A stretch of 64,000 nucleotides of DNA from Panorpa germanica (GCA_963678705.1 OY783208.1:868001-932000); one strand, 5' to 3'. Numbered from the stretch's first letter, positions 11,700 through 23,582 are shown. The notes: generated from the letters alone by a model not told the origin. Made by a program: numbers and translations.

Positions 11700-12260
11700 T
11701 TTTCAATTATTTCATTATTTTATTTAAATAATTTAATGTTAGTATTCTTTCTGGTGGTGATGAATCCAATGTTTGAACAGTTGGGAATATTCTTTTAGAT
11801 AAGGTTAATAATGTCATGGGTAATTATTCAATATAGCTACACCATTTGTTTTGAATCTTATAAAAAAACTATTGCACTTTCGTATATTTTATGATGCTTT
11901 TATTATAGCGAAAACATGTACAAATCACACGTTATATACATTATACCATTTATTATTAAAAAATAGACCGAATTTATGCTTAAAGTTGACTAATAAATGT
12001 GAAATACATTGTCATTTTATTTCTAACCTCAAATTTGATAATTTATCTTTAACAATTAATATTGTGTATTTTCTAAATAAGAAGAGGTATAATGTATACT
12101 ACGTAAGATTTGTACATGTTTTTAGTATAGGGATTGAGAAACATGACTTTGACGCCAACTACCGAGAAAAATGTAAAGCAAAGTGGTGGCAAGTGGTATA
12201 GAAAACAATAAGGAATTTGTTAAATTAATAACTTTTTTAATCTAATCGAAATAATTTTAA
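11700..12260. other. AT-rich spacer after S3
   Basis: One open frame at 11851-12201 is low-complexity and AT-rich, with no recognisable domain or splice context. No gene called. Confidence 0.4.
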
Positions 12261-12263
12261 GTA

Positions 12264-13022
12264 ATGTCTTCTTCAAAAGTATCGTGCTGTATCCGTGGCT
12301 GTTTCAATATGCCATATAAAAACAAAAACCAAAATACAAGTGTGAAATTTTATCGTTTCCCTGCGAGTACTATGGATAACCTTTAAACGTCAACAATGGA
12401 TAAATGCAGTGAAAAACTATGTGTAAGTAAATTATTTTAATAAAAAAATTTAATTAATCACAATCAAATTTGAAAAGCTAAGTATTATAAAATAGAATAT
12501 TAAACTATATAATCATTATTTTATGAAATAAATAAAATAGTAATAAGTAAAAGTAAAATTTAAAAAATTTGTGTTTCAGAAAATATCCAAAGGATTGGGA
12601 ACTAACTAAAAATACACGCATTTGTAGTGATCATTTTGTGAATAATCAAAAGTCAGAACATCCTCGGCATCCTTCATACACACCAACAATTTTTCCTGGT
12701 AAAGTAAACACCAAAAAATCCACTCAGTCGATTACGGCAACGGAATGTACGAAGTGAAACGAATATCATTAATAATAATAATAATAATAATAATGAAATT
12801 GAAATTCAAGAGGATAATTATGTAGATATTGAAACACAGAGCGTTGAAGATCATTATGCTTCTGATGCTACTCCACAAAAAACAACTCGTAGTATAACAT
12901 GTCAAACTGATGAAATTGTTGATGAAAGTGTTTTAGATGAACATAAGTATTTTTTTTGTAACATAAATTCCCGTGATGGTGTAACTACTGCAGAAGTGCA
13001 AGTAAACATTCCAATATTATAA
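12264..13022 (+). pseudogene. Frameshifted THAP-domain gene relic
   Basis: The frame from ATG 12264 opens with a C2CH-type start (SCCIRGC), a KFYRFP motif, then a stop near 12385. One base out of frame the domain continues with RQQWINAVKNYV. After an intron (about 12421-12579) come RICSDHF and an FP near 12690, completing the THAP pattern C..C..W..C..H. Another stop (about 12755) precedes a (TAA)n run and an acidic stretch ending at 13022. THAP domains bind DNA and occur in P-element-type transposases and derived host proteins. With one frameshift and one further stop, it is most likely a dead transposase-derived gene. Confidence 0.6.
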
Positions 13023-13309
13023 TATAATTAATTTGCCGCTTTTACGAAAGAATGTTGAAGATGTTGGGTGTGATCCAATTACTCCAGATCCTATTAAATC
13101 TGATTATCAAGGTTCAAGATTATCAAGAATCCGAATTTAATTATTTTTTGCATTATTTATTTCTATTAATACTATTTCTACGCTGTTTACATCACTATCC
13201 TTTACATTTATGACACCAGAGCGATCCACTTTCGGCAGTAGTGCTGCCTCTACAGTTCTTTCTCAATCCCTATACAACAAACGCCATACAACATACAAAA
13301 ATGCAGTAG

Positions 13310-13770
13310 TTAATTAATTTAATTAATTGTTTGTATATTGTTCAACAATCTACATTCTTAATACATTTCATATACTTCAACTTACAATTAAATTTACATT
13401 ATTCTAGACCTTTTTATTTCCAAAAGTACTTTCTTCTTCTTCTTCTCTTGACCCTCTTCCTTCATTTTCCCTAGTCTTCCTTCTGTACTGGTCTATTCCC
13501 TAGTCTATTTTTCTGGGCTGAAGTTTAACTGTTTCCTCGCTACTTCTTTCTTTCTCCTGCTTCCCTTCACTGCCTCTTTTAGTACTTCCTTTCTCTTCCT
13601 GTTCCTTGTGCAACCCAGCCACCAGCTTATTTATTCTCCTGTTTTTTCTTTCATTCTTACTATTTCCGCCATCCACCTCTTTCCTTCACTGCCTCCCTTT
13701 AATAGCTGGCCAATATTCCTTTCGCTCGCTACTTTTTCCTTACACTCAAACTTAATGTGATCCAGTGGTG
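13310..13770 (-). mobile_element. Repeat C LINE 3' end
   Basis: The minus strand reads ...LDHIKFECKEKVASER..., then GQLLKGGSEGKRWM and a stop, matching the copy at 24372-24762. 5'-truncated C-terminal end of a non-LTR retrotransposon. Confidence 0.65.
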
Positions 13771-14077
13771 TACTTTTTTAATCAGATTCAAATAAATACC
13801 ATAATAATTACCATATAATGTATTAATATGTATGTTTTCTTAATTTAATGAATTCATACTTTGTTAATTTTCTTCTAAAAATATAACCTCAAAATGTAAA
13901 TTACAATATGTCATTTATATATTTATTGAAGGTGGACTTATTGTTTATCCGAAAATATAAAAGAGCTGCTGTTATTTTCTTGAAACAATTAATAAATTAA
14001 GGTCGTACATTTTTGTGACATTATAAATGCAGTAGAAAGGTGTAATCGTCAGTTAGGCAATTTAGTTTTTGTTTCCA

Positions 14078-14215
14078 GCGATGCTTCACTTTATTTGCTC
14101 TCTCTTTGAGGGCACATAATATCCTCTCTTAAAATCGATTACTTTCTTTACATTCTTAATGAGCAAACATTTCCCAAACGTTGGTGTTTTAAAAAATTTA
14201 AATTCTAATGATAAC
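14078..14215 (+). repeat. Short repeat shared with the 32.9/37.4 kb palindrome ends
   Basis: AGGGCACATAAT, AAAATCGATT and AATGAGCAAACATTTCC also occur at 32870-32965 and, inverted, at 37340-37425. It is a dispersed repeat of unknown type. Confidence 0.5.
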
Positions 14216-14249
14216 AAATCAGATAATGATATTTTGACACGCAAAATTA

Positions 14250-14880
14250 AGGGGGTGTATTTCAATATAATAAACTGATGTGGATACCAGGACATTGTGG
14301 AATAAGAGGAAACGAAATTGCGGATAAATTGGCAAAGGAATCAATAAATTTGGAAATTGAGATGAAAGTGAAATTACCTTCATATGAAATTTTTAATATA
14401 ATCAAAAAATTAAACTTCAATTTAAGAAACCAAGATTTCATTAACAAAAGTCAGTTAAAAGGAAGAGATTATTATATGTTACATCCAAATTTAAGTAAGA
14501 AGATATGGTTTAGAAATGAGCCCCGCAAAATGATATCAACTATAATCAGAATCAAAAGTAATCATTGTAAAACTCACCTGTCCAGCTCACCTGTACAAAA
14601 TTAATATTAAATCTGACGATAGATGTCAATGTGGTGAAGAAGGAACTTTGGATCATATTATATTTGAATGCATAAATTATAGTTTAGAAAGATCTAAATT
14701 CAATAGTGAAATATTAGATGTGATTAAAACTTTTACTGTTAATACTAAATTTTTGTTAAGTGATTCAAAATTAATTAGTGAATTATTTAAATATTTAGAA
14801 ATTTGTAAAATAGAATTATAAAATGATACTACAAAACTACACAAACTACAAAAAAAAACAAGTAAAAAGTAGAATTATAA
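14250..14880 (+). mobile_element. LINE 3' end with RNase H motif (frameshifted)
   Basis: The frame starts at the RNase H signature WIPGHCGIRGNEIADKLAKE (14281 on). A frameshift near 14575 is followed in another frame by CQCGEEGTLDHIIFEC, the C-terminal zinc motif of LINE polyproteins, with a stop at 14821 and an A-rich tail. It is 5'-truncated. RNase H after the reverse transcriptase indicates an I/LOA-type rather than a plain Jockey element. Confidence 0.7.
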
Positions 14881-14953
14881 TTTATTTAATATTACTATAA
14901 AGAAAATATGAATTTGCTTTTATTTATACAGTTGGTGACAATGTTGACATAGC

Positions 14954-16896
14954 CTAGAAACATTGGCTGCCGTGCAAGGTTAACAAATATGGATCAATAT
15001 CATTGGTATCACAATCAGCAGCGATTCGAAGTGCCGTCATATATTTGGGGTACTCGGAATTACAAGATTTGTCATCATAATAAAATTGAATTCCTTCCTT
15101 AATGACCAGGAAGCCAGCTTCTTTTGCCAATTCCTTTTGTAAAGTGGCAGACCTCATAAATCCAAAGATATCCTTCCGAAAAATCTTATGTCCTGCAAAT
15201 ATAGGAAGTTCAAATTGAAATAAAAGAAGAACTGTGATAAATTTATTAAAGATTGGTACACGTACTGATAAAGTTAACTATCAGGATCTCAAATGTGTTT
15301 TGTTTTAAATAGTCGCAATGTTATTGAAGATATAAACAATTAAAATAGTTGTTTAAGTGGGGATTTTAATGTTTTTTATTTACATGAATGTACAACATAT
15401 TAAGTTTATTGTGTGAAAATTTGAAGTCGATTGGAGTAAAACTGTCGGAGATATAGAGTTTTAAGTCTTCACCTCTCTGGTTTGGTTTCGTTTTTCTTTG
15501 AAACTTTTAAACGCGTTTTTCTCACACTTAGCTTTTTCAGAGTCTAGCTCAAAATCTACTGCACCGATCCGCAATGAAATTTTGCACACTCTTTCTTTAC
15601 ATAAATGCCGAGGTAACGCTGTCGAGTTACTTAACAGGGTGTCCTGCAGAAACTTATCAACTAATGAAATCATTCTGGTTTTTTGATTTCAAATAATCCA
15701 GTGATGAGTTATGAGTTACTTTTTTTTGTGACGTCACCGGAGATTCGCTGTCAATGGCTCATTTCTTGATATTTATTTATGAAAATTTCACAAAGTATTC
15801 TTTAAATGTTATTTTATCATGTAGTAATTATAGAAATAATTATATATTAACTGTGTCGTCAAAAAACATTATCGAAAATATGCTTTTTTTGTATTGATTT
15901 AACTTTACATAACCCTTGCAGCTCATAAATCTCTGCTATATGTATTTATATATCAAAATATCAAATATTATTTACAGCTATTTCAAGGAACAATAAAATT
16001 ACAATATTATGTCTGCCGTAACAGGGTTAAATAAAATAAAAACTTATTATTCTTTGACTTGACTTGATTATTTGACTACCAACAGCTACAGAAGATTACC
16101 ACACCACTGACCTACTCAACAAATAACTGACGTTAAAATGCATTTCACGTTATACAAATATGGCCGACCATTTCTAGCGCTAAAACTACAATTCAAACTG
16201 TTAACTGCTATATCTCCGTCAATATTTAGATATTTAATAAAATGGACACGCCAATACACATGATAAAGGATAAGAAGAACCAGGATAATAATTTTATAGG
16301 TTGTGTTAAGTCTTACCCCGATTTAGATTATAAACAATATTGCCTTTAACAATGACGACGCCATTTTTCTTTATACCTTTGCTAACTCGCTTTAAGAACT
16401 CAACATAATCCTTATCTTTAAGTTGATTTAGGGCCCATTGACACCATAAAATATCATATTTATTTTCCTCCGGTTCAAAATCTTTCAAATCTTTCAATAT
16501 ATAAGCTCCAATTCTTTCAGGATCTTGAATATAACCCGGAGCAGTTTTCAAAAACTCATCGTTAAAATCAAGGAGATCTACTTTATCGACATAATGTAAC
16601 AAGACATTTTTTGTAATTCTTCCAATTCCAGAAGCACAATCTAATGCATATTTTCTTTGTGGTGGTTTTGGTAATCGAAGAATACTTTCTAAAAATACTT
16701 TTGACACTTCTAAATCTATTTTAGATATATCCAAAGATCTTCCTATCATATTTGTTTCATTCGCTACTGTATTTGTCCACCGTTTGAACGCATTGTCATA
16801 AAGATCTAAATATTGATCTTCTTCCTCCAAACTTTCTGAATTTTTAAATATAACTATTAATAGGACGAAAATAAATAAGTATTTATTTTTAAACAT
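14954..16896 (-). CDS. NTMT1: NTMT1-like alpha-N-terminal protein methyltransferase with N-terminal signal sequence
   Basis: Two exons, 16896-16317 and 15192-14954 (intron phase 1), give 272 aa. Residues 1-22 are hydrophobic (FLFIFVLLIVIF-type core), like a signal peptide. The methyltransferase follows: SAM motif I as DCASGIGRITK (family form DCGAGIGRITK), acidic DLLDFND, and DILWCQW in the region that binds the substrate N-terminus. NTMT1 enzymes methylate the alpha-amino group of proteins beginning X-Pro-Lys. The usual His after the QW motif is replaced (QWALNQL), and the acidic stretch after the VIVKGN segment is not obvious, so activity or substrate may differ. The family is normally nuclear/cytosolic; a leader suggests an ER or secreted paralog. 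The intron holds Repeats A and H. TTTATT at 14919-14924 may be the poly(A) signal. Confidence 0.82.
15225..15350 (+). repeat. Repeat H copy (diverged)
   Basis: TACTGATAAAGTT.ACTATC and CGCAAT.TTAT resemble 32158-32280 and 61005-61085. Lies inside the NTMT1-like intron. Confidence 0.4.
15911..16261 (+). mobile_element. Repeat A, 5'-truncated copy
   Basis: The right half of Repeat A, from GCTCATAAATCTCTGC to CACGCCAATACACAT, inside the NTMT1-like intron. Both TIRs are missing. Confidence 0.65.
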
Positions 16897-17052
16897 TTTT
16901 AATTAATTTGAATTATTAGTATTTCTTGAAACAATATTTAAAAATGGCGCATGTCACTTAGATAAGTAAAATATATAAAGGATCCTACACACTTACTACA
17001 AGTTATGTTAACATGCAATATATTGCGCAATATTTTTTTCTTAACGTTTTAT

Positions 17053-17860
17053 AATGTCTTAATTTCTATAAAAGTGTTCTATATATTGATAAACCCAGTA
17101 AACGGATCATTTTGGAGTCACTTTGACATCATATTGAAGATGCGTATGATTTTTTTGTCATGAAAGAGTTCATTTATAGTTCAGTTTCTCACAATCGTTC
17201 ATATGAAATGTCTGTTTTATCGGCTACAGATGACGGAACCACTCCACCTGTCGAAATACAAATGAAGATAAAGTTGTTGCGAACTATAATTGAAGTGAAA
17301 TAGTGATAGAAACGTCACTAAATAGGGCATTTCACCAAATGTTTACTGGGAAGTTGCTTTCTAGAACCTCAAATGTCCAATTATTTGTTAGGAGATATTA
17401 ACAATTAAAAAAGTTAGTTTGTCTCTTTAATTATTAAAGGGATTCAACGTTGTACACATTCCAAATGCATGTGACATCACAACCGCTGCCAACCTTACAG
17501 CTCATAAATCTCTGCCATATGTATTTATATATCAAAATATCAAATATTATTTACAACTATTTCAAGGAACAATCAAATTTCAATATTATGTCTGCTTTAG
17601 CAGGGTTAAATAAAATGAAAACTTATTATTCTTTGACTTGACTTGATTATTTCTACTACCAACAGCTACAAAACATTACCACAGCACTGACCTACTCAAC
17701 AAATAACTGACGTTAAAATGCATTTCACGTCGTACAAATATGGCCGACCATTTCTAGCGCTAAAACTACAATTCAAACTTTTAATTGCTATATCTCCGTC
17801 AACATTTAGATATTTAATAAAATAGACACGCCAATACACATTTATTAACATCAATTTCAA
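17053..17860 (+). mobile_element. Repeat A copy split by another MITE
   Basis: Repeat A begins at ATGTCTTAATTTCTATAAA and continues after 17350. It is interrupted at 17094-17350 by an element with inverted ends CCCAGTAAAC / GTTTACTGGG. Both ends of Repeat A itself are incomplete. Confidence 0.65.
17094..17350. mobile_element. MITE with TIR CCCAGTAAAC, inserted in Repeat A
   Basis: 257 bp; the ends CCCAGTAAAC and GTTTACTGGG are exact inverted copies. The subterminal CATTTGGTGAAATG matches a larger element at 20512-21363, so they are one family. Confidence 0.65.
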
Positions 17861-18480
17861 CAATAAGTGCAGTACATTGCTGCCTAAACTGTTTATGATT
17901 ATGTTTTAGTTAAAAACACACAAACCCAGAAAATGAAACGCTTTCAGGATCGAATCTGAAGACGCAGCAGTCAGTTTAATGCATCAACGCTGTGTTATCA
18001 TTATATTTAAATTATATATTAAAGCTAAAACATGAATATTACCTTACATACATAATATTTTCTTTATGTAAAACAATTTCACAACTGCGTAACTGTGTTT
18101 AGTGGGAAGTGTGTAGGACTGCTTTAGATTTGTATGATTCTACGTGAATATGCCTTATATATGACAAGTCAATAATATTAATGTTTTAGATTGTTGTCAA
18201 TAATATTTTAATATTATATTATGTTAAATACAATCAGATATTTTTCACAAATATTACCAAGTAAGCTAAATAACAATTAATGTATATTTTAATATTTGTT
18301 TGCATTACACATATGTTTTAAAGTCAGTGTTCATAACCTAAATTTAACTCAGTGCTTCTATTGACATTTCTAACAATGTAATTTAATAATTGTTTTAGAT
18401 TGAATATTAGTTAATTACATATATAAAAGTAAGCTTATTTTGTTGTCTAAGCAACAAATATAATATCGAAAAAACAATTG
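17861..18480. other. Promoter-proximal region of the acylphosphatase, nothing else seen
   Basis: AT-rich, no exon or recognised repeat. No clear TATA/Initiator like those of the family S genes. Confidence 0.4.
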
Positions 18481-18494
18481 AATTAGCATTCTAG

Positions 18495-21400
18495 ATGGTT
18501 TTAAATAATGTATCAACTTTCAATAAATTTTTTTATGCATTAATTGCTTTTCTATCTATTTTCGTTTTCTTTATAAATATACGTTCTCAAATGGCAGGAA
18601 TTAAAGAAGTTCATGCTTTAGATTTTGAGGTCTTCGGAATTGTACAAGGTAATTAACAATTATAAATAAATATAATCAAAATAATATTTAATGACAGATA
18701 ATTATATTAGACATATATTTCTTTTAATTGCAGGTGTTTTCTTCAGAAAGGTATGGTTATTACATAATTAAATACATATTTTGCTCTAAAAGTGACGTAA
18801 AAATTTAACCTAACTTTAAATATCTTATAAAAATAGCTAAATCTGTGTCCAAGTGCTTTTATATTTTAATTAAATTGTCCAAATACGTTCTTTTAAGTAT
18901 ATTATAAGTCGTAGTTGTCTATAATCACATTAGAAATATAGAAAAGGGCTTGTGTCTTCATTTTTTAGTGCTCGAGTTTTCAATGGGCTTGTGCCCTATG
19001 TCTTAATTTCTATAAAAGTGTACTACATATTGATAAAGTGGGTTACTAGAACTCCTTATATGTTAGGAGATATTAACAATTAAAAAAGTCATTTTGTCTC
19101 TTTAATTATTAAAGGGATTCAACGTTGTACACATTCCAAATGCATGTGACATCACAACCGCTGCCAACCTTACAGCTCATAAATCTCTGCTATATGTATT
19201 TATATATCAAAATATCAAATATTATTTACAGCTATTTCAAGGAACAATAAAATTTCAATATTATGTCTGCCTTAGCAGGGTTAAATAAAATAAAACTTAT
19301 TATTCTTTGACTTGATTTGATTATTTGACTACCAACAGTTACAAAACATTACCACAGCACTGACCTACTCAACAAATAACTGACGTTAAAATGCATTTTA
19401 CGTCATACAAATATGGTTGACCATTTCTAGCGCTAAAACTACAATTCAAACTTTTAATTGTTATATCTTCGTCAACATTTAGATATTTAATAAAATAGAC
19501 ACGCCAGTACACATTTATTAACATCAATTTCAAAAATGAGGACACAAGCCTATCGTAGTTTTAGCGCTAGAAATGGTCGACCATATTTGTATGACGTGAA
19601 TGCATTTTAACGTCAGTTATTTGTTGAGTAGGTCAGTGCTGTGGTAATGTTTTGTAGCTGTTGGTAGTCAAATAATCAAGTCAAGTCAAAGAATAATAAG
19701 TTTTCATTTTATTTAACCCTGCTAAGGCAGACATAATATTGAAATTTAAGTGTTCCTTGAAATAGCTGTAAATAATATTTGATATTTTGATATATAAATA
19801 CATATAGCAGAGATTTATGAGCTGTAAGGTTGGCAGCGGTTGTGATGTCACATGCATTTGGAATGTGTACAACGTTGAATCCCTTTAATAATTAAAGAGA
19901 CAAAATGACTTTTTTAATTGTTAATATCTCCTAACATATAAGGAGTTCTAGTAACCCACTTTATCAATATGTAGTACACTTTTATAGAAATTAAGACATA
20001 GGACACAAACCCATTGATTAACTTTCGTTTAAATGATGTTGAACTTTCCAAAAATGAGCCCCAAATAGACGGAAAAATTAGTAAACATACTTCACTGACC
20101 AATTTGAGAGTGTCTTGAAAAAATTGCGGATAAAAATGTTTTTTCTGCAATATCTCTTTACCAGTACGTCCTACGGTAAAAATAGTTCTTGCCAATTTGA
20201 TAGAGGGCTCAATTTCCTTCAATTTGTGCATACAACATTTCTTTCTATGTCTGATAGATATTGAGCTACACCGCTTTAAAGTTGACCACTTCATTTATAA
20301 TCGTTTTTAGCTGACATCTTTTCAAAATGGAGTTTGAATTCTGTAATATTTTTTATAATTTTAGCACACTGCGCAACAGGCGAATAAATTGGGGGTTAAA
20401 GGTTGGTGCATGAACACCGCTGAAGGTACAGTTAAGGGCCAACTTGAAGGAACTTCAAAGAATATTATCGATATGTAAGTACAAGTATTTCATTATCACT
20501 GTTAAAGATATCCCAGTAAACAATTTGGTGAAGTGTCCTATTTGGTAAAGTTCGAGTCACTCGTACAATTCTATTCTAACGCTTTACAAGTTCTCTACCT
20601 GTCACAGATTTTGTGTTAGTTTTTCATAATAATATTCTTTCTTTTTCCAACATCATTCATTAGGTATTTCTGTTTCTTTCCCACATGGATATATTTTTTT
20701 TAAGTTCACTTTTATCTCATTTATTCCAAAGTGAGAGAGAAACGAGATGCGGTTAGACAAGTAAAATATATTTTTCACCGTTACACTTGTATACTTGTAT
20801 AGTATTTCGTTCAGTATAGTATGTTTAAAGTATATGCTATCCTTTTTCAACAAATATTTCTTTAATGGTAATAGACAGACGCTATCTCCCTTAATCCCCG
20901 AATATAATGTATATAAACGAAGATAGAATCTAGCGATGGTAAGACAGAGGTTTTAAACCTAACGCAGACCTGCCGATCGTGGATTTTTGAATCACCAAAA
21001 CAATGTAAAAAACTAATATAACGAGTATTGTTGAAGATGAATAATATTCATTAAAAAAATCACGATCCGTACTAAAGATTACATCTATTTATTTCTTCAT
21101 TTAAATATTTATATTTTGCAGACTCTAAAAAGTAGAATTCCATTAAGTTTTATACCCCTGCTAGTGTCAAGTTTATAACTCCGGTCATAAATCATAAACC
21201 GACTCCGCTTTTAATTCAGCAGTGAACCGTCGTTGCAATGTCTGTAGCTCATAAAAAGGGCCTTTCCTATGAACGACTGAATAGAAAACGAACACGTTCC
21301 AGACAAAAAATTCATGATATGTAATAGAAATTAAGTAGAATTTACTCCAAAATGTTTACTGGGATAGTGTGTTACAATAAGAGTATCATTTCATATAAAA

Positions 21401-21596
21401 CAATGTCATACAACTTATATGGATATACATAGTATTTGTTTTAAATAAGATGATACATAATGAATATATTTTTATTTTCAGGAAGCATTGGCTCCAGAAG
21501 GTGGGAAGTCCAACTTCTAAAATCGAAAAAGTTGAATTCAAGCACGAACGTGTGGTTAGCAACCCAATTTTCGCTGACTTCCGTATCCGTCGTTGA
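18495..21596 (+). CDS. Acyp: Acylphosphatase with hydrophobic N-terminal extension
   Basis: Exons 18495-18648, 18734-18750 (17-nt microexon), 20365-20474 and 21482-21596 join in frame to 131 aa. The catalytic core is typical: FEVFGIVQGVFFRKHT (the Arg that binds phosphate), GWCMNTAEGTVKGQLEG (the catalytic Asn), and a C-terminal DFRIRR strand. Acylphosphatases hydrolyse carboxyl-phosphate bonds such as acetyl phosphate and 1,3-bisphosphoglycerate. The usual length is about 99 aa, which corresponds to starting at the internal Met at 18591 (MAGIKEV). The upstream in-frame ATG adds 32 residues with a strongly hydrophobic core, a possible membrane anchor or signal. Intron 2 (18751-20364) contains an inverted pair of Repeat A, and intron 3 a CCCAGTAAAC element. 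Poly(A) signal AATAAA at 21691. Confidence 0.88.
18982..19552 (+). mobile_element. Repeat A copy, left arm of an inverted dimer
   Basis: Begins AATGGGCTTGTGCCC and ends GGACACAAGCCTAT. It directly abuts the opposite-strand copy at 19553, forming a hairpin-capable pair in acylphosphatase intron 2. A stub of a further copy (AAGGGCTTGTGTC) lies at 18953-18981. Confidence 0.7.
19553..20015 (-). mobile_element. Repeat A copy, right arm of an inverted dimer
   Basis: Starts inside the element (GTAGTTTTAGCGCTAGAAA) and runs to GGACACAAACCCATT. Reverse complement of the left arm over roughly 430 bp. Confidence 0.7.
20512..21363. mobile_element. CCCAGTAAACA-ended DNA element in acylphosphatase intron 3
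   Basis: Inverted ends CCCAGTAAACA and TGTTTACTGGG, about 850 bp, related to 17094-17350. If the ends are read as TCCCAG..CTGGGA, both flanks carry TA, as for Tc1/mariner-type elements. No transposase frame. Confidence 0.55.
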
Positions 21597-21698
21597 TTTT
21601 TCTTAAAATTATGTTATTTATTTATTTATTTTATCAAAATTATACGTAACAAATGTGTCCAGTATTAAATAATTATTTTACTCAACTTTAAATAAAGG

Positions 21699-21810
21699 TA
21701 TTGGCGTTTCTATTTTATTAAATATCTAAATGTTGACGGAGATATAGCAATTAAAAATTTGAATTGTAGTTTTAGCGCTAGAGATGATCGGCCATATTTG
21801 TATGACGTAA
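21699..21810 (-). mobile_element. Repeat A fragment after the acylphosphatase
   Basis: Only the end segment (GGCGTTTCTATTTTATTAAA, GTTTTAGCGCTAGA) remains, directly behind the acylphosphatase poly(A) signal. Confidence 0.6.
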
Positions 21811-21842
21811 CATGTATATGTATAAGAGTTCATGTATAAGAC

Positions 21843-21915
21843 AAACTGATATTGAACTTCTTTTAAAAATAAATCCTGCATTTTGACAGATTGTCACATT
21901 TTGGAGGTTAGAATA
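21843..21915 (-). repeat. Repeat D fragment
   Basis: ACTGATATTGAACTTCTTTT ... GACAGATTGTCACATTTTGG matches part of Repeat D at 11154 and 48333. Confidence 0.5.
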
Positions 21916-22009
21916 TAAACTGACGTAACGTAAATTTGTATGCAGGTTGTCCTAGAAACATGCGGATCAGGCGTATTGGTTTGAAAACGTACTAAACTTA
22001 AAGACGCCA

Positions 22010-22290
22010 TTTATTAAATAATATTTGAAATATGTTTTATCTTCTGTTTAATAGATGGCGATACTATACAGCAGGTTAAATATTATCAAAAAAAAACCAG
22101 GTTTTTTTTGTTTAAATCGTTTTATGTAAGTAACTATAAACGCGAATCAAAATCTAAAGCTGCAATTAGTTAGATGAATAACGTATCTACATTTTAAGCT
22201 TTCTTCCACTGACTTTTAATGAGTTGGAACCGTAAAAATTAGTTTTGAAAATGAATATTGCTGTATTTTCTTGTTAAATTCCAATTTGTA
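22010..22290 (+). repeat. Repeat F fragment
   Basis: ATAGATGGCGATACTATACA ... GACTTTTAATGAGTTGGAAC is one arm of the foldback element at 60293-60877, also present at 47135-47350. Confidence 0.55.
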
Positions 22291-22604
22291 TATACAGATA
22301 TATATTTTAAATATACTTTATTCTAATAATATTAATCAATATATAGTGTCTTATCTTAACTTATTGAATGGTTAATAACAATGTTATGTTTACACAAATG
22401 GTATGATCTTAGATACAACAGAGAGATGACAAAGTTCATCTGCGTTCAGAAAAATACTGTTCAACTGGTTGCCTATCTAAAATTCGCAGGTATTTTTAAT
22501 TAAAATTTGAAAAGATATGTAAAGGACAGGTGTAAACAGGTGTAACTTTGTTAAATTTATACATATTCTAATAAATAATATATTAAATAAAAGCAAATTT
22601 CAAT

Positions 22605-23320
22605 TTCTAGACAATTGGGTACAGTTGCTTATGTAAAAGTGCCCCCAAATATGGGTTTTCAACTGTTGAAGATACGTAAGAGCGAGATAGAGCTAGTGCA
22701 ACTACTGTTCGTCAGAGAAGAACGCAGTTAAAATTTAAATTAAAATACTTGTGGTCATATTTTGACAGACAAACCCGCGGAACTGTATTTCTATATTAAT
22801 AATTATTTATAAAAATAGTTTTTTAATGAAAAAAAATACGAACGCAGCCAGAAATACTACAGAATTCAAATTAAAACACTTTTTTAATTTTAAAAAACGA
22901 TTTTCACTAAATTTTATGATTATATGTAGCTCAAGAATTAAGGCAGAGCACAAAATCTAGTTAAAGGATTGATTTCTTTATCTTAAAACTAAATAATACA
23001 AATAAAATATAGAGAAAAATTGATTTGAGAACTGTTTTTTTATTTTTGGTTGAAATAAATGTAAATACAAGTAAATTGGCGTTTCTATTTTATTAAATTT
23101 CTAAATGTTAACAGAGATATAGCAAATAAAAATTTGAATTGTAGTTTTAGCGCTAGAAATGGTCGGCCATATTTGTATGACGTAATTTGTTATATAGATA
23201 AGAGTTTAGTGTTAAGGATGTTTACAAGCTAAGATAGCGGACGTGAGGTCACAAGCCCGTTGGGATTATTTTGACAACCGGAAGATGGTCATCTGTCGTG
23301 TCCATTTCCTCCAGATCATC
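22605..23320. repeat. Segmental duplication, copy 1 (3' flank of S4)
   Basis: Shared with 28020-28645: AGACAATTGGGTACAGTTGC, AGAGCGAGATAGAGCTAGT-type words, and a Repeat A-like end at 23074-23260 finishing CACAAGCCCGTTGGG. It extends into exons 3-4 of S4 and S5. Confidence 0.65.
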
Positions 23321-23539
23321 ATAAAATAACAGCATTTCTTAAACTTGAGGAAACTTGACATGTTTTACCTGTTGCACCATCAATGATCGTCTGAGTCGCC
23401 TGAAAATCACAAAGTGAGATGTAAAATGTTTAACCGACTGGTTTGGGGACATTAGGGGGCTTCTTACAGTTCCAAGTAGAGCAGAAACTTTGTATAAAAT
23501 AACTTCTAGAGTCGTACCCAATCCTATGGCAGTTATTAT

Positions 23540-23582
23540 ATCCATATATTATATATTATATATATATATATTATATATTATT
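23540..23582. repeat. (TA)n microsatellite at the S4 exon 3 border
   Basis: Alternating TATATATTA tract located where S5 has its splice acceptor and the start of exon 3. Confidence 0.8.

Noticed and set aside
17450-17641. A 61-63-codon open frame beginning MYTFQ, repeated at 19681, 29859, 38198 and 51644
   Set aside because: It lies inside Repeat A, varies with the repeat, and has no start context or domain. It is a by-product of a multicopy MITE.
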